Made by a program: the position numbers and the translations under genes
The notes under the pieces: generated by a model
What the model saw: the letters and a program-made list of their open reading frames with translations, nothing else
Databases searched by the model: none
What the model was told of the DNA's origin: nothing
In this document: positions 34,496 to 42,037 of the stretch, piece by piece
Numbering within the stretch: the stretch's first letter is position 1
How the letters are laid out: every line of letters starts with the position of its first letter
Assembly: GCA_017849555.1 (NCBI GenBank)
Contig: JAFIGU010000003.1
Location: 124,001 to 188,000 of the forward strand
Direction of reading: 5' to 3'
DNA length: 64,000 nt
Source: Sphingomonas sp.
GTDB lineage: Bacteria > Pseudomonadota > Alphaproteobacteria > Sphingomonadales > Sphingomonadaceae

Positions 34496-37459
34496 TTAAA
34501 ATGCGATCTTCGCGCCCAGCGAGAAATAGCGCCCGATCACGTCGTAGAAGGGCGAATAAAGCGATCCGTTAGGCGGCTGCTTGTCGAACAGGTTCGACAC
34601 ATTGGCGTAAATCTCGATCTTGTCCCTTCCGTCCGACGCGATTTTGGCGCGCGCGAGGAGATCGACATACGAATAAGGCGCGATGTGGTTATTGACCAGA
34701 TTGACCGTCGAGTTGAAGTTTCCCGGCGAGATATAGCGCATCCGCAATTGCGCGCCGAATAGATCGCTAGCGTATTCGGCACTTGCGTTGAGCCGCCACT
34801 TCGGGACCCCGAGGCTGAAGGAATCGCCCTGCGATCCGGCATATTCGATCGTGCTCACGCCGTCGTTGACCCTCAGACTATCAACCCAGCTCGCGCGGAG
34901 CCGCAACGTGATCGTCCCCGGCGGCCCAGCGGCGACGCGGAGCGGGAAGGTCTGCGAAAGATCGGCGTCGATCCCGTCCATGCGATATTCCGACAGGTTC
35001 ACATAAGCGGTCGTGATGCGGACGATATTGCCGTCCGCATCGCGCTCGACACGCCCGCACAGCGCCTGATTTCCGTTGTAACAGCGGACGACCAGATCCT
35101 GCGCGGAGATCGTGGTGATTACATGATCGATACGGATCTTGTAATAGTCGAGCGAAAGACGAAATCCGCGCAATCGATGCGGCGAATAAACGAATCCGGC
35201 GGTGAAGCTGGTTGCGGTTTCCGGGCGCAGATCCGGATTTCCGTTGTTATTGGTGAGGGCATAGATGCTGACGTTCTTCACCGGATCGATGACGGTATTG
35301 TAGCCGATCGTCGACTGAGTGAAGAGTTCGGACAAGTTCGCCGAACGAATGTCCCGCGACCGCGCGAGCCGCACCTCGAAACCCGGAAAGACCTCATTCG
35401 TCACGCCGAGCTTCCACGACCAGATCGCGCCGGTGGTATCGTAGCTCGACAGCCGCGCCGCCGCATTCACCTCGAGCTTGTCGAACATCGGGCGATCGCG
35501 AAGCAGCGGCACGAGGATCTCGCCAAAGGCTTCCTTGACGGAGAAACCGCCGTTCATCGGGGTGAAGTTGAAGGTGCGGAACGCGCGCGCGAGATCGAAA
35601 TCGCCGACCGTCTGCCGGACCGTTTCGCGGCGCGCCTCCAGCCCCATGGCAACCGAGACCGCGCCCGCCCAGAGCGTCACCGGCTCCCCGCGCAAGCTCA
35701 CGCCGCCGATGTCGAGCCGCGTCGTCGAGCGCTGACGCGGCGTCCCCAGGACGAAGCGGAGCGCCTGCGCCGACGGTGCGCCTTCGCCGAACAGGTTGAG
35801 CGGGATGCAGGGGCTCGACGGGTCCGCGAGCTTGATGCGGCACACCGCTTGGCCCGTCGCGGGATCGCGCACAGCGTCGACCGCCTGATTGAAGTTCGCG
35901 CCGATGACGAAGCCGGGCGCGTCGAGATCGTTGCGATATTCGCCGTGGCTGTAATAGCCGCTCCAGCGCCAGTCTCGCCCGATCGTGCCGTCGAGCGCGA
36001 GCGTCCCCTGCGTCGTGACGCGCTCGAAATCGATGCGCGGGAACGGGAAATCGGCATTGAACCGGCCCATCATGAAGCCGGTTTCGCCGGCCGCGAGCAA
36101 ATCCGCGCGCACCGCGTCCGGCAGGAAGGCATTGTCTCGCGAAATGAAGATGTTTCCGCGGTTGTTGTCGCCGAACCAGATATAATTGTTCCACATCCGC
36201 GACCGGCGCAGCTCGGCGGTGACCTTTACGCTGTCGCTGGCCAGGAAGCTAACGCGGCCGAGCGCGCTATATCGCCGCTGCGGCGTCACGAGCGGCGCCA
36301 TGTCGTCGTTCGACGGCCCCTCCCCGCCGATCATCTGGCTGCCGACCACCGTGCCGTAGCGAAAGTCGCGCAACGAGCCGTCGCGATTGAACACCTTGCC
36401 GGCCAGCACCCCGGTGGTGATCAGGCCCCCGCGCGCGGCATTGGCGATCCCCACGTCGGGCACCAGCATGAACCTGCCCGGCCCGACGGCGACGCTCGCC
36501 CAGCGCCCGACGTTCGCGCGCGACGTCTTGGGGATGCCGCCGTCATTGTCGAGATATTCGCCGCCGATCGTTATATGGCCGCGGCCGCCGGCGAAATCGG
36601 CGCCGAACGCGCCTTCGAACCGACGCTCCGCCGCATCGCCGCGTGAGGAAATCCCGGTCTGCGCGCCGAGCCTCCCCCCTTTGAGTCCTTCGTCGAGCAC
36701 GATGTTGACCACCCCGCTCACCGCGCCCGAACCCCAGGCCGCGGATGCGCCGCCCGTCACGATATCGACCGATTTGACCAGCACCGTCGGCACGGTGTTG
36801 AGATCATTGTCGCTCGAGAAGCGCCGCCCGTCGAGCAGGACGAGCGTGCGGTTGATCCCCAGCCCGCGAAGATCGACGGGGGCCATGCCCGCGCTCGTAT
36901 TAGTGCCCGATGTCTGGGGCGAAATCGTCCCGCGGAATTGCGGGAGATCGTTGAGGATCGCGGCGACATTGGCGCGCGCGCCGATCGCGAAATCCGATCC
37001 GGCGATATGCGCGGTCGGGTTCGGCCCCTCGAAGCCGGGCGTATCGATCCGCGACCCGGTGACGACGATATCGACCGGCTCGACCGGCTTGATTGTGAGC
37101 GACGCTACGGGCGGCGGCCGACGGAAGCGGCGCACCGCCACCGTCGCCTTGCGATCGGCGGCGATGATGAAGGAACCGCCGGCGGTCTGCACCGCGCCGA
37201 GCCCCGAGCCGATGAGCAGGCGACGCAATATCTCGGCAACGCTGTACGTGCCGTCGATCGCCGGGGCGATGCGGCCCCGCGCCGCGCTGGAGGTGAAGAT
37301 GATGTTCGAATGGGTGGTCGTCGCCACCGCCTCGAGCGACAGCGAGAGATCCTGGCGGGGCAATGAGAAGCGATAGCGAGGCGCGGGCTGCGCCTCGACG
37401 GCAGAGGCTATCAGGCACGCCGGTGCCGACAGCAATATCAGTCGTCCCCCCTGCCCCAT
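34496..37459 (-). CDS. TonB-dependent transducer receptor with STN domain
   Basis: A 987-residue outer-membrane receptor. After the signal peptide comes an STN signalling domain (about residues 28-100: LPRQDLSLSLEAVATTTHSN, GTYSVAEILRRLLIGSGL), then the TonB-box-like VDIVVTGSRID, a plug (LPQFRGTISPQTSGTNTSAG; VDIVTGGASAAWGSGAVSGVV) and a barrel ending in the terminal Phe. STN-bearing receptors signal substrate arrival to a FecR-type anti-sigma factor, and fecR and an ECF sigma gene lie directly upstream on the same strand. Ribosome site AAGGAAGG precedes the ATG. The plug and C-terminal strands are strikingly like the TBDR at 42038. Substrate probably a peptide or similar oligomer, by context. 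Confidence 0.93.
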   Translation of the reverse strand: MGQGGRLILLSAPACLIASAVEAQPAPRYRFSLPRQDLSLSLEAVATTTHSNIIFTSSAARGRIAPAIDGTYSVAEILRRLLIGSGLGAVQTAGGSFIIAADRKATVAVRRFRRPPPVASLTIKPVEPVDIVVTGSRIDTPGFEGPNPTAHIAGSDFAIGARANVAAILNDLPQFRGTISPQTSGTNTSAGMAPVDLRGLGINRTLVLLDGRRFSSDNDLNTVPTVLVKSVDIVTGGASAAWGSGAVSGVVNIVLDEGLKGGRLGAQTGISSRGDAAERRFEGAFGADFAGGRGHITIGGEYLDNDGGIPKTSRANVGRWASVAVGPGRFMLVPDVGIANAARGGLITTGVLAGKVFNRDGSLRDFRYGTVVGSQMIGGEGPSNDDMAPLVTPQRRYSALGRVSFLASDSVKVTAELRRSRMWNNYIWFGDNNRGNIFISRDNAFLPDAVRADLLAAGETGFMMGRFNADFPFPRIDFERVTTQGTLALDGTIGRDWRWSGYYSHGEYRNDLDAPGFVIGANFNQAVDAVRDPATGQAVCRIKLADPSSPCIPLNLFGEGAPSAQALRFVLGTPRQRSTTRLDIGGVSLRGEPVTLWAGAVSVAMGLEARRETVRQTVGDFDLARAFRTFNFTPMNGGFSVKEAFGEILVPLLRDRPMFDKLEVNAAARLSSYDTTGAIWSWKLGVTNEVFPGFEVRLARSRDIRSANLSELFTQSTIGYNTVIDPVKNVSIYALTNNNGNPDLRPETATSFTAGFVYSPHRLRGFRLSLDYYKIRIDHVITTISAQDLVVRCYNGNQALCGRVERDADGNIVRITTAYVNLSEYRMDGIDADLSQTFPLRVAAGPPGTITLRLRASWVDSLRVNDGVSTIEYAGSQGDSFSLGVPKWRLNASAEYASDLFGAQLRMRYISPGNFNSTVNLVNNHIAPYSYVDLLARAKIASDGRDKIEIYANVSNLFDKQPPNGSLYSPFYDVIGRYFSLGAKIAF

Positions 37460-37529
37460 GTCCTTCCTTTACACCATCTCGCCGCACCCGTTCGGGCAGC
37501 GGCAGGGCGGACGCGCGGCGCGATCGCCC

Positions 37530-38477
37530 TCAGCGTGTCAGCAGCACGTCGTCGCCCTCTCGCTGCACGCGCAACCCGTGGAGCTGCGCCACCGCCGCCG
37601 CGAATTCGGACGGATTGCCGGTCGCGAACACGCCCGAGATCGGCAATGCCGCCAACCGCGCGTCGCTTACCACCAAATGCTCGTCGCCATAGCGATTCAT
37701 CTCGGCGGCCGCTTCCGACAGCGGGGTATCGCGGAAGGTCAGTTCGCCGCGCCGCCACGCGGTAACCGCATCCAGCGGCGGCCGATCGAGCGCGACCGCA
37801 CCGCCCCGCCCGACCGAAACGCGCTCGCCCGGCGCGAGCACCGCGACGAGCCGTGGGGGGGCACCTACCTGCGTCACCTCCACCTTGCCGCGCAGCAATG
37901 TGACACGGACGCGATCGGCATCCCTCCGCACGACGAAGCTCGTCCCCAGCGCCTTGATGCGTTCGTCCCCGGCGTCGACGACGAAGGGCCGCGCGGCATC
38001 ATGCGCGACATCGAACAGCGCCTCGCCCCGGTCGAGCGAAATCTGGCGCTCGTGCCGGCCGAGCTTCGCGGTGACATGGCTGTCGGTGTTGAGCGCAATG
38101 CGGCTGCCGTCGTCGAGCGTCGCGACGCGCTGCTCGCCGATCCGCGTATCGAACGCCGACGGCTGATCGAGATAGACCGCGATCGCGCCGCCGCCCGCCA
38201 GCAGCAAGAGCGAGGCGGCGATCGCGGCGGGAATCCAGCGTCGCGGCGCCGGGGCTGGTCGCGCGCCGGCGTCCTCCTCGCCGAGCGCGGCGGCATCGGG
38301 GAGCAGATCCCACAATTCGCCGGCGCGCCGGAACGCGTCGCGATGCTCGGGATCGGCATCGAGCCAATCCTGCAGCGGCGCCTCCGCAGCCGCACCGCTC
38401 GGGCCGTGCAGCCGCGCGATCCAGGCCGCGGCCTCGGCGTTGAGCCGCGCGCGCTCGTTGCTCGACCGCGTTACCAT
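37530..38477 (-). CDS. FecR-family anti-sigma factor
   Basis: A 315-residue inner-membrane regulator. N-terminal DUF4880-type cytoplasmic segment (AAAWIARLHG...LQDWLDADPEHRDAFRRAGELW), one transmembrane helix (WIPAAIAASLLLLAGGGAIAVYL, about residues 82-103), the periplasmic FecR domain (GEQRVATLDDGSRIALNTDS, GEALFDVAHDAARPFVVDAG, ALGTSFVVR) and a C-terminal STN-like module (LSEAAAEMNRYG...PISGVFATGNPSEF). It holds the sigma factor inactive until the transducer receptor binds its ligand. Overlaps the sigma gene by 7 bases. Confidence 0.94.
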   Translation of the reverse strand: MVTRSSNERARLNAEAAAWIARLHGPSGAAAEAPLQDWLDADPEHRDAFRRAGELWDLLPDAAALGEEDAGARPAPAPRRWIPAAIAASLLLLAGGGAIAVYLDQPSAFDTRIGEQRVATLDDGSRIALNTDSHVTAKLGRHERQISLDRGEALFDVAHDAARPFVVDAGDERIKALGTSFVVRRDADRVRVTLLRGKVEVTQVGAPPRLVAVLAPGERVSVGRGGAVALDRPPLDAVTAWRRGELTFRDTPLSEAAAEMNRYGDEHLVVSDARLAALPISGVFATGNPSEFAAAVAQLHGLRVQREGDDVLLTR

Positions 38478-38965
38478 TGTTCCATCCAGTTCATCAGTTC
38501 GAGCGTCGCGCGCGCGATGCGCTTTTCCACCGCGGCAATCGACATCCCCTCTTCCCGGGCGATCGTCGCATAGCTCGCGCCGTCGAGCCGCCGGCGAAGC
38601 AGGATCCGGCGGGTACGCTCAGGCAATTGCGCCAGCCCGTCACTAGCATGTTTCAGCCGCGCACGCGATTGCAGCACCTGCTCCGAATCCGGCGCGGTAT
38701 CGACGATCGTGAAGACATTCTCATTGGCAAAGGGCGCCCGCCGTTCGCGACGCTGTTCGTCGATCGACAGGTTGACCGCGATCCTCACCAGCAGCGCCTC
38801 TTGTGACCGCACCTCATGCTTCCGCTCATAATATTCGACCTTGAGAAAGGCTTCCTGCACCAGATCGTCCGCATCCTGATCCGCGACGCCTCGCTTGCGC
38901 AAGACACCACGCACGTGTCGCCACATCTCGGTCAACTGGCTCATCGCGTTTCTCTCACGCGCCAT
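38471..38965 (-). CDS. FecI-like ECF RNA polymerase sigma factor
   Basis: A 164-residue extracytoplasmic-function sigma factor. Region 2 contains DADDLVQEAFLKVEYYERKHEVRSQEALLVRIAVNLSID and region 4 contains LPERTRRILLRRRLDGASYATIAREEGMSIAAVEKRIARA. Translation may start at the Met at 38944 (MSQLTEMW) rather than 38965. It forms the usual sigma-antisigma-receptor order with the FecR and TBDR genes and should activate that receptor gene, and perhaps the related module upstream, on substrate detection. Confidence 0.93.
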   Translation of the reverse strand: MARERNAMSQLTEMWRHVRGVLRKRGVADQDADDLVQEAFLKVEYYERKHEVRSQEALLVRIAVNLSIDEQRRERRAPFANENVFTIVDTAPDSEQVLQSRARLKHASDGLAQLPERTRRILLRRRLDGASYATIAREEGMSIAAVEKRIARATLELMNWMEQW

Positions 38966-39001
38966 AGACGATAGGCGCGCACAGGGAACAGGTAGACTTT
39001 C

Positions 39002-39991
39002 TCAGCGAACCACATTGCGCGCAACCTTCTGCCACTCGGCGTCGGACAGCGGGAGCGTGCGCAGCCCGGCATAATAAGCGCGAAGATCGCGCATGAACGG
39101 CCAGTCCGACGCCGGGACGAAATGGCGCAACCCGATCCGCCGCATCAGCCCGGCCAGCGCCGCTTTGTCGCGATCCGGCACACTTTCCGGCCGGATCGCG
39201 GCGAGATCGAAATAGAGATTGGCGCATCGCGGGCGATCATGCTCGCACGTCTCGGCAAAGACGCCGAGCGCGGCAAGGGTCGCGGAATCGACCCCGCCCC
39301 AGCCCGCGGCGTGCGCGATCTGAATCGTCGTGCCGCGCGCCGCGGGTAGCACCTGGTTCACGAAGATGCGTGCCTCGTCGGCGCCGTACCCCTCGACGCG
39401 GTGGCGCATGTGGATCATGACGCGCCAATGCGCGGACGCCGCCGCGCGCACCACGTTCGCGAGTATCCTCACCTGCTCGGGCCGGTGATAGTCGAAGCGC
39501 GAATTGGCGAGATGCAATTTGATCCCGGCGACATGACGATCGCCGCGCCAATGCGCGATCTCGGGCAGCGCGGTCGGCGTCAGCGGGTTGACGCCGATAT
39601 AGGCCGAGAAGCGTGCCGGCTGCGCGCGCGCCAGCCCCACGGTGAAGTCATTGGCCGCGCGGACGATCGCCGCGTGGTTCGGCGGCAGCGCGGCCATCAG
39701 CGGGCTTTCCGCGAGATAGGCGGTCGACATCACCTGCGCGCGACGGATGCCCGCATCGTCCATCGCGCGGCGCAGATCCGCAACGGCCAGCGGCCGGGTG
39801 AACTCGGCATCGCATTTGCTCGCCCGCCCCGGGCTGGCACAATAATCGGACAGGATCGCGAGGATCGCGGGCGCGTGGAGATGGACGTGGTGATCGACGT
39901 GCACCACCGGCGCCCGCCGGTCCGCCGCGCCAGACGGCGCGACGGACAGCCACGCGATCGCGACGACCGCACCCAGGCGGGCGAAGGTCAC
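39002..39991 (-). CDS. Exported amidohydrolase-family protein
   Basis: A 329-residue protein with a signal peptide (MTFARLGAVVAIAWLSVAPSGAA) and an amidohydrolase-2 type TIM barrel. Metal-site candidates: HxH in VDHHVHLHAP, His in VMIHMRHRVEG, His in IQIAHAAGWGG and Asp in FVPASDWPF. Family members hydrolyse C-N or C-O bonds or decarboxylate; the true substrate is not recognisable. Its start overlaps the stop of the S9 peptidase gene (ATGA), so the two products are likely used together in the periplasm. The ECF sigma gene follows 36 bases downstream on the same strand. Confidence 0.82.
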   Translation of the reverse strand: MTFARLGAVVAIAWLSVAPSGAADRRAPVVHVDHHVHLHAPAILAILSDYCASPGRASKCDAEFTRPLAVADLRRAMDDAGIRRAQVMSTAYLAESPLMAALPPNHAAIVRAANDFTVGLARAQPARFSAYIGVNPLTPTALPEIAHWRGDRHVAGIKLHLANSRFDYHRPEQVRILANVVRAAASAHWRVMIHMRHRVEGYGADEARIFVNQVLPAARGTTIQIAHAAGWGGVDSATLAALGVFAETCEHDRPRCANLYFDLAAIRPESVPDRDKAALAGLMRRIGLRHFVPASDWPFMRDLRAYYAGLRTLPLSDAEWQKVARNVVR

Positions 39992-41952
39992 CGCCCCTGA
40001 TCGGCGAGCAGCATCTGTTTCCAGAACAAGGCGCTCGCCCAGAAATAATAGTCCTCATTCTCCTTCTTGTGGAAAACGTGCCCCTCATTCTCGGCGAGCA
40101 CATGCCACACGGTGCCGCCCTTGCCGCGCACCGCCTTGATGATCTGCTCCGCCTCGCTCGCCGGGACGCGCGGGTCGTTGCCGCCGGTCGCGATGAGCAA
40201 CGGCACGGTGATCTTGTCGACATTGGTCAGCGGCGAGATTTCGATCAGCTTGGCGCGCTGCTTCGGATCGCGCTCGTCGCCATATTCCACGCGGCGCAGG
40301 TCACGCCGATAGGATTGCGTATTCTCCAGGAAGGTGACGAAGTTCGAGATCGCCACATAGCAATTCGCGCCCTTCAGCCGCGCCGAATAATGCGTCGCGG
40401 TGGCGTAGCACATATAGCCGCCGTAGGAGAGACCGGTGACGGCGAAGCGCGCCGGGTCGAGCGTCGGATCCTTGGTCAGCGTGTCGAGAAAGGCGCCGAT
40501 ATCCTTCACCGAATCCTCGCGCTTGAACGGCCCGTTGTCGAGGTTGACGAAGCGCTTGCCGAAGCCGGTCGAGCCGCGGACATTGGGGAAGAACAAGGCG
40601 ATGCCGAGTTCGTTGAGATAATAATTGTCCGGCCCGAGGAAATCGGGCTGGGTCTGCCCCTCCGGCCCGCCGTGGATATTGACGATCAGCGGGCGCTTGC
40701 CGGGAAATTTCGCGGGATCGGGGCGATAGAGGAAGCCCGATACGGTTTCGCCGTCGAAGCTTTTGACCTCGACCAGTTGCGGCTCGACATTCTTCGCCGG
40801 ATCGAGCCCGCCGGTTTCGCTGCGCGTCCAGCGCGTCACCGCCAGCGTCTTCGGGTCGATCGCAAAGGCGTCGCCGGCGACACGTGCGGAGGACATGCTG
40901 AGACCGATCGTGCCCCAGGGCGCGATCTGGATCGGCGAGCCGATCGTATAGGGGATGACCCCCGCGGGCAGCCCGGTCACGTCGCGCGACGTCCCCGCGC
41001 GAACGTCGAGCACATGCACCCGGCTGACCCCCGCCTCGTTGGTGGCGTAGACGACGAAGCTGCCGTCGGGGGCAAGCGCATATTCGGTCACGTCCCATTT
41101 CCGCTCGGCGGAAACCGGGGTGAACTTGCCGCTGCGCGCGTCGAGCCGGCCCAATCGCACGAAATCGGAATCGATGTCCGACAGGATCCAGATCGCGCCG
41201 TCCGGCGCATAATGCGGCGCGATGTACGAAACCTCGCGCTTCACATCGTTCAGCGCGCGCATCTTGCCCGAGGCGAGATCGAGCTCATAGATATCGGCGC
41301 GGTTGACCGACATGCGGTTGACCACCAGCGCCCGCGCGCCGTCAGCGGAGAAATCGGCGATGTTCCAGCCGCCGCCCTTCACCGTCGCGACGAGGCGATC
41401 GGTCTTGGGGTTGCGCGGATCGACGACGTAAAGGTCTGAATCGGTGCCGTTACGCCGGGTCGACGAATAGCCCACGACCTTGCCGTCGGGGCTCCACGCG
41501 CCGAACCAGTTGCGGCTCTTGCCGTCGGTGAGGAGATGCAGCCGCCCGTCGACCAGCCGGTAGAGCTGGAAGAACTCGCCGCCGCCGATATCCTTTTGCA
41601 CCACGGTGACATCGCCCGCGCCGGGCGAAACCGCGGCGGCGATCACCGGCTCGGCCTCGAAGCTGAGCTGGGTGCGCGCCGCATCGGGCGCGCCGACCTT
41701 ATGGATCTGATCGGTATTGGCGAAGCGCGTCTTGATCAGCATCGAGCGATCGGCCGGATCCCAGCCGAGGAAGATCGCCTTGCGCGCCTGAAGATAGGGC
41801 TGGGTTTCGGCGACTAGCGCCGCGGGGATCGCGGGAAGCCCGTCGGCGACGATCGCCGCGGGCTTGGCGACGGACGCTTCCTGCGCAGGGGCGGCGACGG
41901 GAAGCAGCGCAAGGGTTGCAGCGGTTGCGGCAAGAGCGGAACGAAGGCGCAT
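39988..41952 (-). CDS. Exported S9-family (prolyl oligopeptidase-like) peptidase
   Basis: A 654-residue protein: signal peptide (MRLRSALAATAATLALLPVAAPAQ), a beta-propeller of WD40-like blades (NWFGAWSPDGKVVGYSS, IADFSADGARALVV, APHYAPDGAIWILSD) and a C-terminal alpha/beta-hydrolase with NIHGGPEGQTQP, nucleophile GLSYGGYM (Ser509), Asp593 in GGNDPRVP and His625 in ENEGHVFHKKEN. S9 enzymes cut short peptides that enter the propeller tunnel. AGGAG lies eight bases before the ATG. It follows a TBDR gene and is coupled to an amidohydrolase gene, which suggests peptide uptake and processing. Lasso-peptide isopeptidases have this fold and similar neighbours, but no lasso biosynthesis gene is seen here. 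Confidence 0.92.
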   Translation of the reverse strand: MRLRSALAATAATLALLPVAAPAQEASVAKPAAIVADGLPAIPAALVAETQPYLQARKAIFLGWDPADRSMLIKTRFANTDQIHKVGAPDAARTQLSFEAEPVIAAAVSPGAGDVTVVQKDIGGGEFFQLYRLVDGRLHLLTDGKSRNWFGAWSPDGKVVGYSSTRRNGTDSDLYVVDPRNPKTDRLVATVKGGGWNIADFSADGARALVVNRMSVNRADIYELDLASGKMRALNDVKREVSYIAPHYAPDGAIWILSDIDSDFVRLGRLDARSGKFTPVSAERKWDVTEYALAPDGSFVVYATNEAGVSRVHVLDVRAGTSRDVTGLPAGVIPYTIGSPIQIAPWGTIGLSMSSARVAGDAFAIDPKTLAVTRWTRSETGGLDPAKNVEPQLVEVKSFDGETVSGFLYRPDPAKFPGKRPLIVNIHGGPEGQTQPDFLGPDNYYLNELGIALFFPNVRGSTGFGKRFVNLDNGPFKREDSVKDIGAFLDTLTKDPTLDPARFAVTGLSYGGYMCYATATHYSARLKGANCYVAISNFVTFLENTQSYRRDLRRVEYGDERDPKQRAKLIEISPLTNVDKITVPLLIATGGNDPRVPASEAEQIIKAVRGKGGTVWHVLAENEGHVFHKKENEDYYFWASALFWKQMLLADQGR

Positions 41953-41993
41953 ATGGCACTCTCCTGTATCGGGTCAGTTGGGGCCGAAGCCAT

Positions 41994-42021
41994 GATCGCC
42001 CGGCGCGATGTCCGGGCGATC
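41994..42021. terminator. Hairpin between TBDR and S9 peptidase genes
   Basis: Perfect 10-base stem (GATCGCCCGG at 41994-42003, CCGGGCGATC at 42012-42021) with an 8-base loop, in the 85-base spacer between the TBDR stop and the S9 start, both on the minus strand. No T-run. It may partly terminate or stabilise the receptor transcript, giving more receptor than peptidase message. Confidence 0.45.
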
Positions 42022-42037
42022 CAAGGGGTCACGATGA

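Noticed and set aside
39988..41952. S9 protein as a definite lasso-peptide isopeptidase
   Set aside because: Fold and neighbours fit, but no lasso precursor, transglutaminase-like or synthetase-like gene is present in the window, and the acid residue sits in an ordinary NDPRVP context.
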